From: Cephalotus follicularis
Taxonomy: Eukaryota; Streptophyta; Magnoliopsida; Oxalidales; Cephalotaceae
DNA length: 64,000 bases
Assembly (NCBI GenBank): GCA_001972305.1
Contig: BDDD01000426.1
Span: forward strand, 31,953-95,952
Direction: 5' to 3'
A program made the translations under genes and the position numbers. This document shows positions 48,399 through 59,524 of the stretch, in pieces; position 1 is the stretch's first letter; each line of letters starts with the position of its first letter. The notes beneath the pieces were generated by a model. That model searched no databases. It was not told where the DNA came from and saw only the letters and a program-made list of their open reading frames with translations.

Positions 48399-51074
48399 TG
48401 AAATATCCCGTCTGTCTGTGCGTAAAATTTTCGGACCTTTTTATTTTGTTTTGTTATGTGGCCTGCCTTTTTACCTTGTTTTATGTGGGTTAGGCTGACT
48501 GATACCAACTTTGGCCTATTGGGTACCTGATAGTATTGTTTATATGAATAAGTGATTTTCTTTTCATTATTATTTATTTATTTTATTTTAAATCAGTTTC
48601 ATTTAAATATTTAAAACCAAATATTTTCTTTTATTTTAAAAATCATTTCTCTCTCTCACATCTCTCCCGATTTTCTCTCTCTCCCGATTTCCCTCCCTCT
48701 TTCCCTCTAACTCCCCCAAAATCTCTCCCTCTTTCCTAATCCCTCCCGAATTTGTCCATCTTTCCTTATCTATCCCGCATTTCTCTCCCCCATTCTGTCT
48801 ATGTAAACGTTAGCCACTATTTTTGTATGCTGTTTTTTTCTCTCGCTTGGAAATCGTCGCTACTTGCAAGCCTTTGGATTCCTTGAGTTGGGTTGGCAGT
48901 TTCGTCTCTTCAATTAGGTTTGTTCTCCATGGTTCGGTTTATGGATTGTTTTGCTTTGATATGCACAACATAGGTAGGCTGTTAAAATCCTTGTATCTTG
49001 TTTCCTCTCGAACAGCCGCTGCAAGTTTTGGAAATTCCTGTGTTCTTTCCGCAGTTTCTGTATCAACTCGTTCAGGTTTGTCCAATGTGGTTTAGTTTAA
49101 TGATTCGTCCTGCTTGTTATGAATCCGATTGTAGAAATGAGCAGGCTGTTAGATTTTGTTTTCATTCCTTCCATACCCTGCTCTATTCTTGTTCCTGAGT
49201 CCTTTTTAATAGTCTTTAGGCGTCTTGTATAGGCTGCTTAATCTGGCTTTGATAAACTGGTAAATCATGCTTGAGGTTATCAGATTATATGTGTAGGGAT
49301 TAGAAACTCGTTCTTCTCTTTAAGCATGATTACCATATGCATATTTCTCTCCATTCTCGGTGTTCTTTTGCCGTTGGGCGTCACATATATGTTCTTTAAA
49401 CTAGTTTTGCTTCTCCGATCGTTTGGTGTCTTGATACCAAACAAAAAATGTTGTAGAATCATAGGACACCATTGCTGGTTTAAACAAGACAGTCGGCTGC
49501 CTTCCTAAACAGTCGGTTGTACTGGAGAAACAGTCGGTTGTTCTATTAAATACTGTAGTTCCGCTTGGGCAGTCGACTAGGCAAGTTGAGTAGTCGGCTG
49601 TTATACATTGCACAGTCAACTGGTGCCCTGTTCCAGTTGACTGGTAGGACAGTAATTCCAGCAGAAACATTCCTTCTCCCTCTTTAAGGCTCTATTATGT
49701 TCTGATTTGATGTTTCTCCGATAGTTTCAAGTCCTTATAAGGATTATATGGTTTCTTTTAGATAATTGTAACAATCAAGGAGCGGTCTAGGGATTTGTTG
49801 ATCTTCTCTTGAGGTTAAATTGCTGATTGCATAAGGTACGGATACTTTCGTTCTTGGCTATCTTCATCCAATTTTATTGAAGCAATTTCAGTTTTACTTA
49901 TACAAATAAGGTACATATGTTTTCTTTCTTAATAAACTTCCTCCGATTTTATTAGAATAAATCCCGTTTATAAGCAAAGTACAGATTTTTCGTTCTTGAA
50001 TATCCCCTTTGATTTTTATTGGAATAAATTCAGTTTTATATTTATGAATAAAATATGAATTTTATTTATTGTCATCTCTTTTAATTACTATGCAAGATTA
50101 AATGAGATTGATATTACTAAACTAGTATGTTTGACTTCCGAGCAAATGTGAAACTGTTAAATGTTATCGTTTGGTAAACGGTTTTAAGATTTCAGAAACT
50201 TTGGTTTATATATGGAAAACCCTATGTGTTTGAATTGATTTTTGATAAATCATTATTTTTAAATTGTTGAATGCTGAGAATATAACCACCTATGGGGGTA
50301 CCATAGGCATGCTGTAGGCCTGGCACGGGAGCATGACACCATCTATAGCAGTGTGATCAGTCTACGGTGTCTCTATGTATGATATCCTATGGAGAGGATT
50401 TGGATCCCATTTATGATAGAGGCGTATGGGTCGGCCCTATGATATATGTTATGATCAGGAACTGACTGTGTAGTGTCGTACACGTCATTCCATTTGGCAA
50501 GTGGATGTCCGGACGTCCCTTGCATATGTGTACCGGTACGTGTCGCCCGTTTGGCTTGATGGTATCCGGGATTAACTATATGTATATCTTATGAATCTCA
50601 GTATGAAACGCTGGTTTGAAAATGTTTGGAAATTGATATGCTCGGGAATTTATTTTCACTTTATGCAGATTTGCGAATATATATGTATATGTTTGCTTTT
50701 GAAATCTTTTGGCAAGACATCTGTTTTTAAGTTTTATTATTATTTTTATATCCGTACTGAGGTTTGCTCAGTCACATTTTTCTTTCCATTTGGTAGGTTA
50801 TCAGGGGCAGGAGCATATGTGATGAGAGAACCACTTGTTGGCTAGAGGATCTCTTAGAAGTTCATTCTTTTATGTTATGGTCATGTATGGACCTTGGAGA
50901 ATAAGCTGTTGAAAACAATATTTGATTTTGAACCGAGATTATCATTTTGTTGTTTTGAATTTGAACGATTATCATATTGATTTGGCCATTTTAAATAAAG
51001 GTTAAGCACAGTATGTTATGTTTTCTGTAAGGTAGTTCGGTGTAACATCCCGGTCCCAGAACGGGGGTGTTACA
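48399..51074 (+). repeat. 3' LTR of the gag-only element
   Basis: This LTR starts TGAAATATCCCG after the purine tract and ends GGGGGTGTTACA before the ATCTG duplication. It is colinear with 44392-47027, including the near-palindrome cluster at 49488-49650. Confidence 0.92.
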
Positions 51075-52205
51075 ATCTGACTTTCCAATACCCTTGATCG
51101 AAGATCCAGCTTTGTGAACAAGAAAGCATAGGACAATCTATCGAATAGGTCAACCACCAATGGAATAGGATATTTGTTCTTGATTGTCACCTTGTTTAGT
51201 GTCCGATAGACCACACACATACGCAAAAATCCATCTCGCTTCTTTTGAAACAACATCGGTGCCCCATTTGGAGCCTTGGAAGGCTGGACAAATCCTGTTT
51301 CTAGTAACTTGGACAACTGTTATCGAAGTTCAACTAGCTCCAAAGGAGACATCCTATAAGGTTCACATGCCGGGGGATTGGAACTATGGACTATATCAAT
51401 CTTGTGGTCAATAGCACGATGGAGAGGGAGAATATTGGGCGGCTCCTTAGTATCACATCTGCAAATTCTGTCAATATCTAAGCCACCTCTTCAATAATCT
51501 CAACAACAAGATCTAGTTTCAATTCCACCAAAGCCGTCAGGTACGTTGTCTCCTTTTTCTGTAATCCGTCATTGATCTGCATACAGACAACATACTTTGC
51601 TTGTTCTTGCTTTCACTACTATTTGCATTATTCACTATCACTCCCTGTACAAAGCGAGGTTGTCTATCGTCAAAGACGATCAGCCCATTCAAGTAAGACA
51701 TAAAGTCCACCTTATGTTGAATCAAAAAATCATTTCCAAAAATTACATCAAAATCATCCAATGGAACAACCATCAAGTTAAGTTGGCCTTTCCAAGCACC
51801 CATATGCAATGGAACATCACGTAGCATGCCCTGTACAACACTGTAATAGCATTCACTGATTTAATTTTGCTTGAATGTTTACTAATCTTCAAACCCAACT
51901 TCTCTACCATTTTCTCAGTCACAATGTTGTGAGTACCACCAGTATCAACCATAGGAAAACTTTGACATAAAGCAAACATTGGTATGGTGCATATTGTGCT
52001 ACCTCCCGAATGGTACTCAAGAGTTGTAGAGGACTGACTCTTGTTAGGCACTTTATGGCAGGTTCATATTCCTTCATCTCCTCGACCACTATAGCACTTA
52101 GTTTCTCCCGCTTTGGACAATCCTTTACACGATGGGGTCCGTTACATAGAAAACATTCAGAAGCAAACTTCTACTTACCACCAATCCCGAATTCATGATC
52201 TTGGG
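51075..52205 (-). pseudogene. Nucleocapsid, protease and RT start of element B
   Basis: Read leftwards, a zinc knuckle lies near 52165-52125 (CFLCNGPHRVKDCPK). The aspartic-protease part follows (TLEYHSGGSTICTIP, then MVDTGGTHNIV near 51950 and FDVIFGNDFL near 51740). Reverse transcriptase begins at ALLETGF-like wording near 51310-51290 ([16 protein letters not shown]). It is colinear with copy A at 17135-17800. Gag upstream of the knuckle is missing beyond about 52205. It is a fossil. Confidence 0.8.
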
Positions 52206-53390
52206 CCATACCTGGGGCGGTGGCATCAAAGGGCGTTTTTTAAAACGGAATCAATGTATATCTACTACTTTGAAGTGAGTACAATATGTATTGGTTACTT
52301 CGAAGTGAAGATGGTTATGTCTTAAGGTATTTGAACTGATATAATGGTGTACAAGATAAGAAAATTTTCAAGGAAAGGGATTGGAAATCACTTGGGGATA
52401 TTTTTAGAAAATTTTGAATTACAGAGGTTTTAAGCGGCGTTGCCCAACTTCAAAACGTCTATGATCAACCAAAGCAACGAAGCTTAGATTAAACATCAGC
52501 GCTTGAAAAAGGCAGTAGCTTTAGACCTACTCCAATATGTCTAATCGACGACGCTTAACAAGTGATCATCGATGTTTAGCAAAACAAAGAGAGGTTTACA
52601 TCAAACTGTCGAAAGTTAAAGTTGTTGATTTAAATTTAAACCATAGAAATAGACTTTGAACTGCGGCATTTAGAAGCGCACCGTCAATGCTTAGAGTTTA
52701 TCAGGAAATTTCAGACAGCAATTTCGCTTGAAACTCAAGTACTCATCTATTTAAACATAACTCCATTCAACAATCAATCATGTAGTGAAATCAAAACAAT
52801 CATTTATCAATTGAGGATTCAAGGAATATATAAAAATCCTACCTCAATAAGAGATTCGGTGCCAACACGATCAATCGAGAAAGATTGGTGACTTTAATCG
52901 CAAACAGGATACCTTTCTTTCCAGCTTCATATCCTCTGTACAGATACAAGAAATCTTCAATCCATCATGTAAGTTCAATTGAACACTCCAAGTGATATGC
53001 AAAGTAATAAATCAAGTAATCTTCAAGGAAATGGTCAACTTCCTAAGAAAAACCCATGCTCTTCCATCAACCAAGCTTAATACATCATTTGCAACTTCAA
53101 CTTTCATTGTCTTTAATAGAGCCATGGTATTTAGAGAATAGAGAAAAAGGTTTGTTGGATTAAAAGTGATATAAATGAATTGTTGTAAACGGTGGACTAC
53201 AATTGTGAAGTAATGTTATTGATATGCATGCAAGCAGTGGCTAACTTAAGAGACATAATTCGATGGAACAATAACTGGCATCTTGTGAGGTATTTAGATA
53301 ACATATACAGGCTGGTTTGTATGTATATATAGAGATGATGAAATGAAGAGGTGGTGCTTGATATGTGAAAGTAGTATGATCGATGGACTT
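52206..53390. other. Unassigned region between element B and LTR D2
   Basis: No gene is seen. The left border is where element B's similarity stops. Words loosely like AGCGTCGACGCTT occur at 52430-52700 (for example GTCTAATCGACGACGCTTAA near 52539), which suggests a decayed LTR related to family D, but I could not find LTR ends or coding sequence. The rest is AT-rich. Confidence 0.4.
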
Positions 53391-53762
53391 TGTAATGACC
53401 CGAATTTCCATTAAATATATTAATTATGGAAAGATGATGGCTATTGTGTAATTGACAAATATTTTAAGGGACCCGTAGTATGACCCTACGCTCGGGGGGT
53501 TCGGGGGTTCCACTCCCCGATGAACGGACAGGGGATCCCGCTGCCCGGACAGCGGGCAGAGGCTCGGGGGCAGAGGGGCCGAAAGAAAATCGAAATTGGT
53601 TATTGCTTTGGATTGGAAATTCTGGCTTAAGCGCCGACGGTTCCAGGTAGAGAGTCGACGCTTTGGAGACAACCGATGACGCTCCAAATGTAAGCTTCAA
53701 CGCTTTGAGATCAAGTATTGAGGTTGACCTGAAGGAGACTTAAAGCGGCGACGCTTTGTAGG

Positions 53763-54808
53763 TGTGACGACCCGAATTCCCTTTTGTACTGTTCATGCAT
53801 ACATCGTACCGTATTGCACCGTATTGGACCGTACTGAACTGTATTGATTTGAGGTATTCTTATACCTATTGATATTGTATTGGTTATATGCATGTATAGT
53901 CAGGATTTTGGGCCAAGTTTCGGAGAGTTGATCGAATCGACTATTTAAGTCAATTCTTTCTCTCTTTTCTCTCATTATTCTCATTTCCTCTTCTCTCTCT
54001 ATCCTTCTCCCTCTCTCTCTCTAGTTGGAGCCTCCATCTTCATCCCTTGCAGTCGAAATTGCATCTCCATCGACAAGGACAGTGATTACAAGTGGTGGCT
54101 TACCGATTGAACAAGAAAGTAGCGGATTATTGGGCGTTTCCAGCCGATTGATCGATCGTTAGCTCAACTTTTGAAGCTTCAGTGAAAGGTAGGACTTCTT
54201 TACTGAGTTGCCTACTATTTTAGTGATTGAATTGCATGATTGAATTGAGTGATTGAATTGAGGTTTTTAGGGTTATAGCAAACCCTTGACCTAATTGTTA
54301 AATTGAATGATTGAAATCGAATTTGGAAGGTTGTAACTAGTCTTACTAACCTCAAATGATTGATTGTAAACTTTGGTTTTCAAATAATGGCTTTAAATTG
54401 GATTTTGACCCGCTAACCCCATCCTTCGGGGTGGGGCTGTGTTGTACCTTTGTGTGCGGCATAGGTAGGGCAACAGGTAGCAGCGGGCAGAAATATTGAA
54501 GACTCGACTCGATTGCATGACCGTTTGGGCATCGCAGAGCTGATTGAGACATCGTAGCAAAAGGATTGATTTGTTATGTATTGTATTGTAACACTGTATT
54601 GAAGGATTGATGATGTATTGTAAAAGACTTTATTGTAAAAGCTTTGCTTTGTACTGTATGGATGAATTTGTATTGTTTCTTCCGCAACCGATATGTATTG
54701 TAAAGTTTTAAGTTTTTCGCATTTTTATATTGCTAGTCCCGACCATTGTATTGTGTATTGGATTGAGTGTAATGCCACGTGTCCGCCTTGCGGGCGCGAG
54801 GTGTTATA
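53763..54808 (+). mobile_element. Solo LTR of family C, short form
   Basis: It begins TGTGACGACCCG and ends GAGGTGTTATA. A perfect GTAGG target duplication lies at 53758-53762 and 54809-54813, within LTR D2. It is 1046 bp, against 2.3-2.4 kb for the other two C LTRs. It lacks the middle part that holds the GACGTCGATGTC word cluster in those copies. Confidence 0.88.
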
Positions 54809-54814
54809 GTAGGA

Positions 54815-54905
54815 AAGCATCAGCGCTTTAGTCAGGATAGAAGTTGGAGAACTCAGGATAAGCCCGTGACCGGCGACGCTTAGTGAGAAAGAGTCGACGC
54901 TTTGC
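54815..54905. repeat. GCGTCGACGC-type words in LTR D2
   Basis: There are three or four words: CATCAGCGCTTTAG, GGCGACGCTTAG and AGAGTCGACGCTTTG. They continue the group at 53630-53757, from which the C insertion at 53763 separates them. They match the cluster in D1. Confidence 0.75.
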
Positions 54906-55814
54906 CCTGTGTCAGCTGCAGAAATCTAGTTTTTTATCCCGTTTCGGAGGATTTAAATGGATTGTAGGACACGTGTCAAGCAAGGAATGGAAGACTTATG
55001 ATATTTTGCTAGAAAAGGGTAGGTGGCATCAGCTGGATGGAAGGAATTCCATCACATGGGCAACTAGGAGGCAAACTCACATGGGTGAGGTCATGGATGA
55101 CACCATGCAAGCTTGGCCTCCAAGTTTCCCTTTTTCTTTATATATGTGTGCATTCTCAGCTGAACAAAGGTTAGTTTTCTGCTGAGATTAGAGAGGAGGA
55201 TGCTTGGGAGAGAAGAAGAGGAGGAGATCAAAGTGAGGTAAGAAAATTCTACACCCATTTTCACCAAAGTTTTCTCTGTTTTACTTCCAAATTATGTAGC
55301 AGGTAGTTTTATTCATATCTTGCTCATTTCTTGATGAAATTTTGAATGGTTTAATGTTTTGGAAACTTCAAGATGTCTACTTTAACTGTTATGTTTTATG
55401 CTTCTCAAAATTCTATCGAATTCTTGATGATAATCCATGTTTCATTCTACTGTTCATATTCTGTTTTCATATAGAAGCTTTGACTTTAAAAATTCATAAC
55501 AGATTCGATTCTCAACCAATTTTTATGATATTGAGCTTTCTGAATTCGTAAAGATGTCTACTTTAATGTTTATATTTTAAGTTTCCTATTAAAGTGCTTA
55601 TTTATCTTTGAAATTCAAGATTTTAAAAAGTTATGCAAAGCTGTTTTATAAATGTTTTTGAGTTAATTACTCAAAGTGAGGAGAAATGTTTTATGATTGT
55701 GAAATAAAATGAAATGAATGTTTCCACATGAGAAACCAGTTTTAGAAATGTTTTACAATGATGTTTTATGAATGCTTTGAGCTGATCACCCAAGGTATTA
55801 AGAAAGATTTTATG

Positions 55815-56037
55815 AATGCATTTGAGCTAACTACTCAAATGAAGAGAAATGTTTTATGAATGCATTTGAGTTAAATACTCAAATAAAGAGAAATGTTTTA
55901 TGAATGCATTTGAGTTAAGTACTCAAATGAAGAGAAATGTTTTATGAATGCATTTGAGTTAAGTACTCAAATGAAGAGAAATGTTTTATGAATGCATTTG
56001 AGTTAATTACTCGAATGAAGAGAAATGTGTTATGAAT
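55815..56037 (+). repeat. 44-bp minisatellite, about five copies
   Basis: The unit begins ATGCATTTGAGTTAAGTACT and continues CAAATGAAGAGAAATG. It contains the near-palindrome ATTTGAGT..ACTCAAAT. Looser copies extend to about 55660 on the left. In D1 the matching place (about 30735-30790) has a single unit, so the array expanded only in this copy. Confidence 0.9.
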
Positions 56038-56884
56038 GCTTCGAGCTGGTCACTCAAAGTATTAAGAAATGTTTTACGAAATGAATTTATGAATGAACAA
56101 CTACTGGATTGCGATCCAGTGAGGATTAATCTCGTAAAGATTAATGAAAACCACCCTTGGATTGCGATCCAAGGGGAAAAAATCTGAGATGGATTAATGT
56201 TAATGGAGCGTAAAGTGCTCGCGGACATGCATGTGATGTAATTATAGTAATCGGGGAGTGCACAATGCCCCGGTGAAGCGGTGTGAAAGGGTTCATTAAA
56301 TGTTCGCGACCATTAAGTTTTATGAAAGGTTCTGTTTCATGAGATATGAACAGAAAAAGTGTTTTAAAGATGTTTTGTTTATGAATGTGAAGAAAATGAT
56401 TTTACTGATGTTTTCAAGTATGGCTGTGATACAAGACAAAAAAAAGTATGATTGAAAAACGTTTTTCATTGTTTTCAAGTATGTCGGTGTTATATACCAG
56501 AAAATGTATGATTTTAGAAATATTCTGAATTTCATGAAAGTTATTAGAAAAGAGTATTTTAATAGTAAAATGTTCTGGTTTTATAAAACTAGAAGAAGAT
56601 TTTCAACGATGTTTTGAATTGTATGAACTGGAAACGTTTTGATAAAGATTATAAAAAATAACGGATTTCGATAACGTTTTATGACTATGATTCTTACTGG
56701 GCTATTTGAGCTCACTCCTTTCAATATCTTGTTTTCAAACAAATCTTCCAGGAAATGTTGAACGTGAAGTTGCGAGCTTTAGAGTAAGTTCGCGAAAGAA
56801 GTGTAAGGAAAGGAAGTATTATATGCTATGAAGTTATGTTTTAATGTCATTGTTAATGTTTTTCACCATGTAACGTTTTACGAT

Positions 56885-59305
56885 TGTAACACCCCGCGCC
56901 CGCAGGGCGGACACGTGGCATTACTTTCAATCCAATACACAATACAATGGTCGGGACTAGCAATATAAAAATGCGAAAAACTTAAAACTTTGCAATACAT
57001 AACACTTGCGGAAGATACAATACCAATCCATCCATACAGTACAATGCAAATCTTCTACAATACTAGTCTTTTACAATACATTATCAATCCTTCAATACAG
57101 TATTACAATACAGTACATACCAAACTTCACTACAATCTCATAACCAGTCCTGCGGTACCCAAGCAGTCATGCGATCAATTGAGTCTTCAATCCTTCTGTC
57201 CGCAGCTACCTGCTGCCCTACCTATGCCGCATACAAAAGTACAACACAGCCCCACCCCGAAGGATGGGGTTAGCCACACTGGCTAAGCAGAAACCCCATG
57301 CAGCATGTATGCATGTACAATGTGCAATATCGGTGACAATCAATACAATATCAATGTGCGGTGTACAATATCAATGCATGACATACCAAATATACATGTA
57401 CAATTGGCGATCAGACTACCCGTATGACAGTGGCCCATAGCAGAGCATACGGATAGGATCTATAACAAACAATCAATCAATGGCAGACACTCAATGGTGG
57501 TGTATGAAACACCCAATCAATCAATCAATATCCTATAGAGCGTGCGACCGATGTCATTCTGTGTAAATCAGTTAGCAGTGATCAATCCCATGGAAGGTAG
57601 TCCTTCAAAAAGGGTGGGAGATCTACCTACGGTTCTCATACTGATCAGGTCTGGAACACATAGATCTTCCAGCCTATGGCTGGGCCAATACAATCTCGAT
57701 GAGCTACAACTGAGGGAGCTACGGCCCTCAGCGAGCGTCAATCGCCAATCAATCGTGCTCGTCAGCACATGCTCGTCAGCAAGACAATACAATACAAGAA
57801 ACGATCGACAGAATAGGTGGACAAAGTCGACCTAACATGCCTACGTAAACCACAAGATCGCTTTATAGGATCCATACAATATAATCAATCAATCAATCGA
57901 GTCAATACAATATTAAGTAAAGTCAATAAGTGGTGGTGTCCAGTGGAGAAATGGGAACGTGCGTCCATCGTACCGACTTAGACTCACAACGACACTCATG
58001 GCACAAGCAATCGATCAATGTATCCATACAACGTCGAAGCAAAGACGATAAGTGGTGGTGCCTAATAGAGGGATGAGAACGTGCGCCCATTTTACCGACT
58101 TAGACTCACAGCAACACTCATGACTCAAGCAATCAATTTATCAGTACAATTATTAAAACTATTTTCAAACACTTGAACACCTCAAGTGAGGCTCCGGTCA
58201 AGTGGCGATGTGAAAAGAAGTGGAAAACTAGCTTTAAAACAGTGAAGAACTCCTTTCAGTATATTAGGCGTCGATGTCTTTGGTGAAAGACATCGACTCC
58301 TCTTTAAAACGGTGGAAAGACGTCGATGTCTTTGAAAGACGTCGATGTCTTTCCCTATTTATGTAGAGAATTGGCCAAAGGCGTCGACGTCCTTGGAGAA
58401 AGGCATCGACGCTTTTCAATAAAAACAGCCTGAGAATGCGCATCGATGTTTGGCATCGATGTCTTTGCAGGGGAGAGACATCTCGAGGCAAAGACGTCAA
58501 CGTCTTTGAAAGACGTCGATGTCTTTACTGCAGAATCAAGGATATAGCACTTAGATGAAAAAGACATCGACGTCTTTGTGCTAAGGGTCGATGTCTTTCC
58601 CAAGCAGAGTCGATTTTTTGGTAGAAAATGGGGTCAATCTCAAGCCAAAATCCAATTAAAAGACATTCTTTGAAAACAAAAGTTTACAATCAGTCATTTG
58701 AGGTTAGTAAGACTAAGTACAACCTTCCAAATTCAATTTCAATCCTTTAATTAACAATTAGGTCAAGGATTAGCTATAAACCCTAAAAACCTCAATTCAC
58801 TCAATTCAATCACTCAAACACTCAATCAATCATGCAATTCAGTCAATCAATTAATAAAGCAATAGGCAATTCAATAAAGAAGTCCTACCTATTACTGAAG
58901 CTTCAAAAGTTGAGCTTCCAATCACTCAATCAGTTTCTATGCCGTTCAATCACCAATCCACTCCTTGCAATCGCTGTTCTTGTCGATGGAGATGCAATCC
59001 AGGGCTGCAATGGTGGAAGATGGAGCTGCCAGCAAGAGGGAGAGGGAGAGGGAGAGAGAGAGAGAGAGAGAGAGAATGAGAACATGAGAAATGTGAGAGT
59101 AAGGAGAGAAAGATTTGACTTATATAGTCAATTCGATCAACTCTCCGAAACTCGGCCCAAAATCCCGACTATACATGCATGTGATCAATACAATATCAAT
59201 AGGTATTAGAATACCTCAATTCAATACAGTTCAGTACAGTCCAATACGGTGCAATACGGTACGATGTACGCATGAACAGTACAAAAGGGAATTCGGGTGG
59301 TCACA
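56885..59305 (-). mobile_element. Solo LTR of family C, inverted, full length
   Basis: It begins TGTAACACCCCGCG and ends GGTGGTCACA, with a perfect ACGAT duplication at 56880-56884 and 59306-59310. It is 2421 bp and matches, in reverse complement, the 5' LTR at 59525-61867 over most of its length. It contains the AAAGACGTCGATGTCTTT word cluster at 58265-58610, a CAATCAATCAAT-type stretch and a GA microsatellite near 59055-59074. No internal coding part is present. Confidence 0.9.
58265..58610. repeat. AAAGACGTCGATGTCTTT near-palindrome cluster in a family C LTR
   Basis: There are about thirteen words. Several are near-complete 18-bp near-palindromes (AAAGACGTCGATGTCTTT at about 58314-58331, 58335-58352 and 58509-58526). 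The perfect form would be AAAGACGTCGACGTCTTT. The matching cluster in the other C LTR is at 60185-60500. Confidence 0.88.
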
Positions 59306-59524
59306 ACGATAAACGATGTATAGATGTTAAAGTAAGGAAATGAATGCTATAGGTTATGATGTTTTTATGTAAGATAATGATATCAAAAGTTATTGAACAT
59401 ACTTGAGAGTATGAGAAGTTAATGGTAAATGTGAGTAGATGATTGTTCTATGATAAGTTTATGTTTTTCCGCTGTGTAAGGTTACATGTTAAGTGATGTA
59501 CAAATGTAAAAGTATTAGAAACGA

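Larger units (their letters stand above)
44392..51074 (+). mobile_element. Gag-only Ty3/gypsy element, Tekay-like, inserted in element B (fossil)
   Basis: Two direct LTRs of 2.64 and 2.68 kb (44392-47027 and 48399-51074) are flanked by a perfect ATCTG duplication (44387-44391 and 51075-51079). The primer-binding site TGGTATCAGAG is at 47032-47042 and a purine tract (AAAGGAGTGGAGA) at 48386-48398. The interior is only 1.37 kb: gag, a zinc knuckle and, just before the purine tract, an FGTKSNLKEWR-like stretch resembling the usual end of Tekay-type polyproteins. Most of pol is absent. By eye the LTRs differ by about 4-5%, roughly two million years. It would depend on enzymes from other elements. 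Confidence 0.9.
19726..52205 (-). mobile_element. Ty3/gypsy element B, inverted copy of A's family, split by nested insertions (fossil)
   Basis: Read right to left, the pieces are: nucleocapsid and protease (52205-51540), start of reverse transcriptase (51420-51075), a gag-only element (44392-51074), rest of RT, RNase H and start of integrase (44391-42859), a Mutator-like element (41795-42848), rest of the integrase core (41784-41457), a SIRE element (21761-41456), the C-terminal part of pol (21760-21179) and an LTR (21178-19726). All pieces keep the same strand and order, so this was one insertion later broken up. The 5' LTR and most of gag are absent to the right of 52205. It has many breaks. 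Confidence 0.8.
53391..59524 (+). repeat. LTR of gypsy family D (copy D2), interrupted by three family C insertions
   Basis: It starts TGTAATGACCCGAATTTCC and matches the reverse complement of 29567-32437 throughout: the GGACCCGTAGTATGACCC and GCTGCCCGGACAGCGGGC stretches, and AACTTCAAGATGTCTACTTTAAC near 55360-55390. The D pieces are 53391-53762, 54814-56884 and 59306-59524. Family C copies fill the gaps. The rest of the LTR would lie beyond the third C element, outside the window. No coding part is visible, so it cannot be told whether this is a solo LTR. Confidence 0.8.

Noticed and set aside
58264-58603. Ser/Thr/Lys-repeat frames on the - strand
   Set aside because: They are translations of the AAAGACGTCGATGTCTTT word cluster, with two overlapping frames showing the same periodic wording. 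Non-coding.
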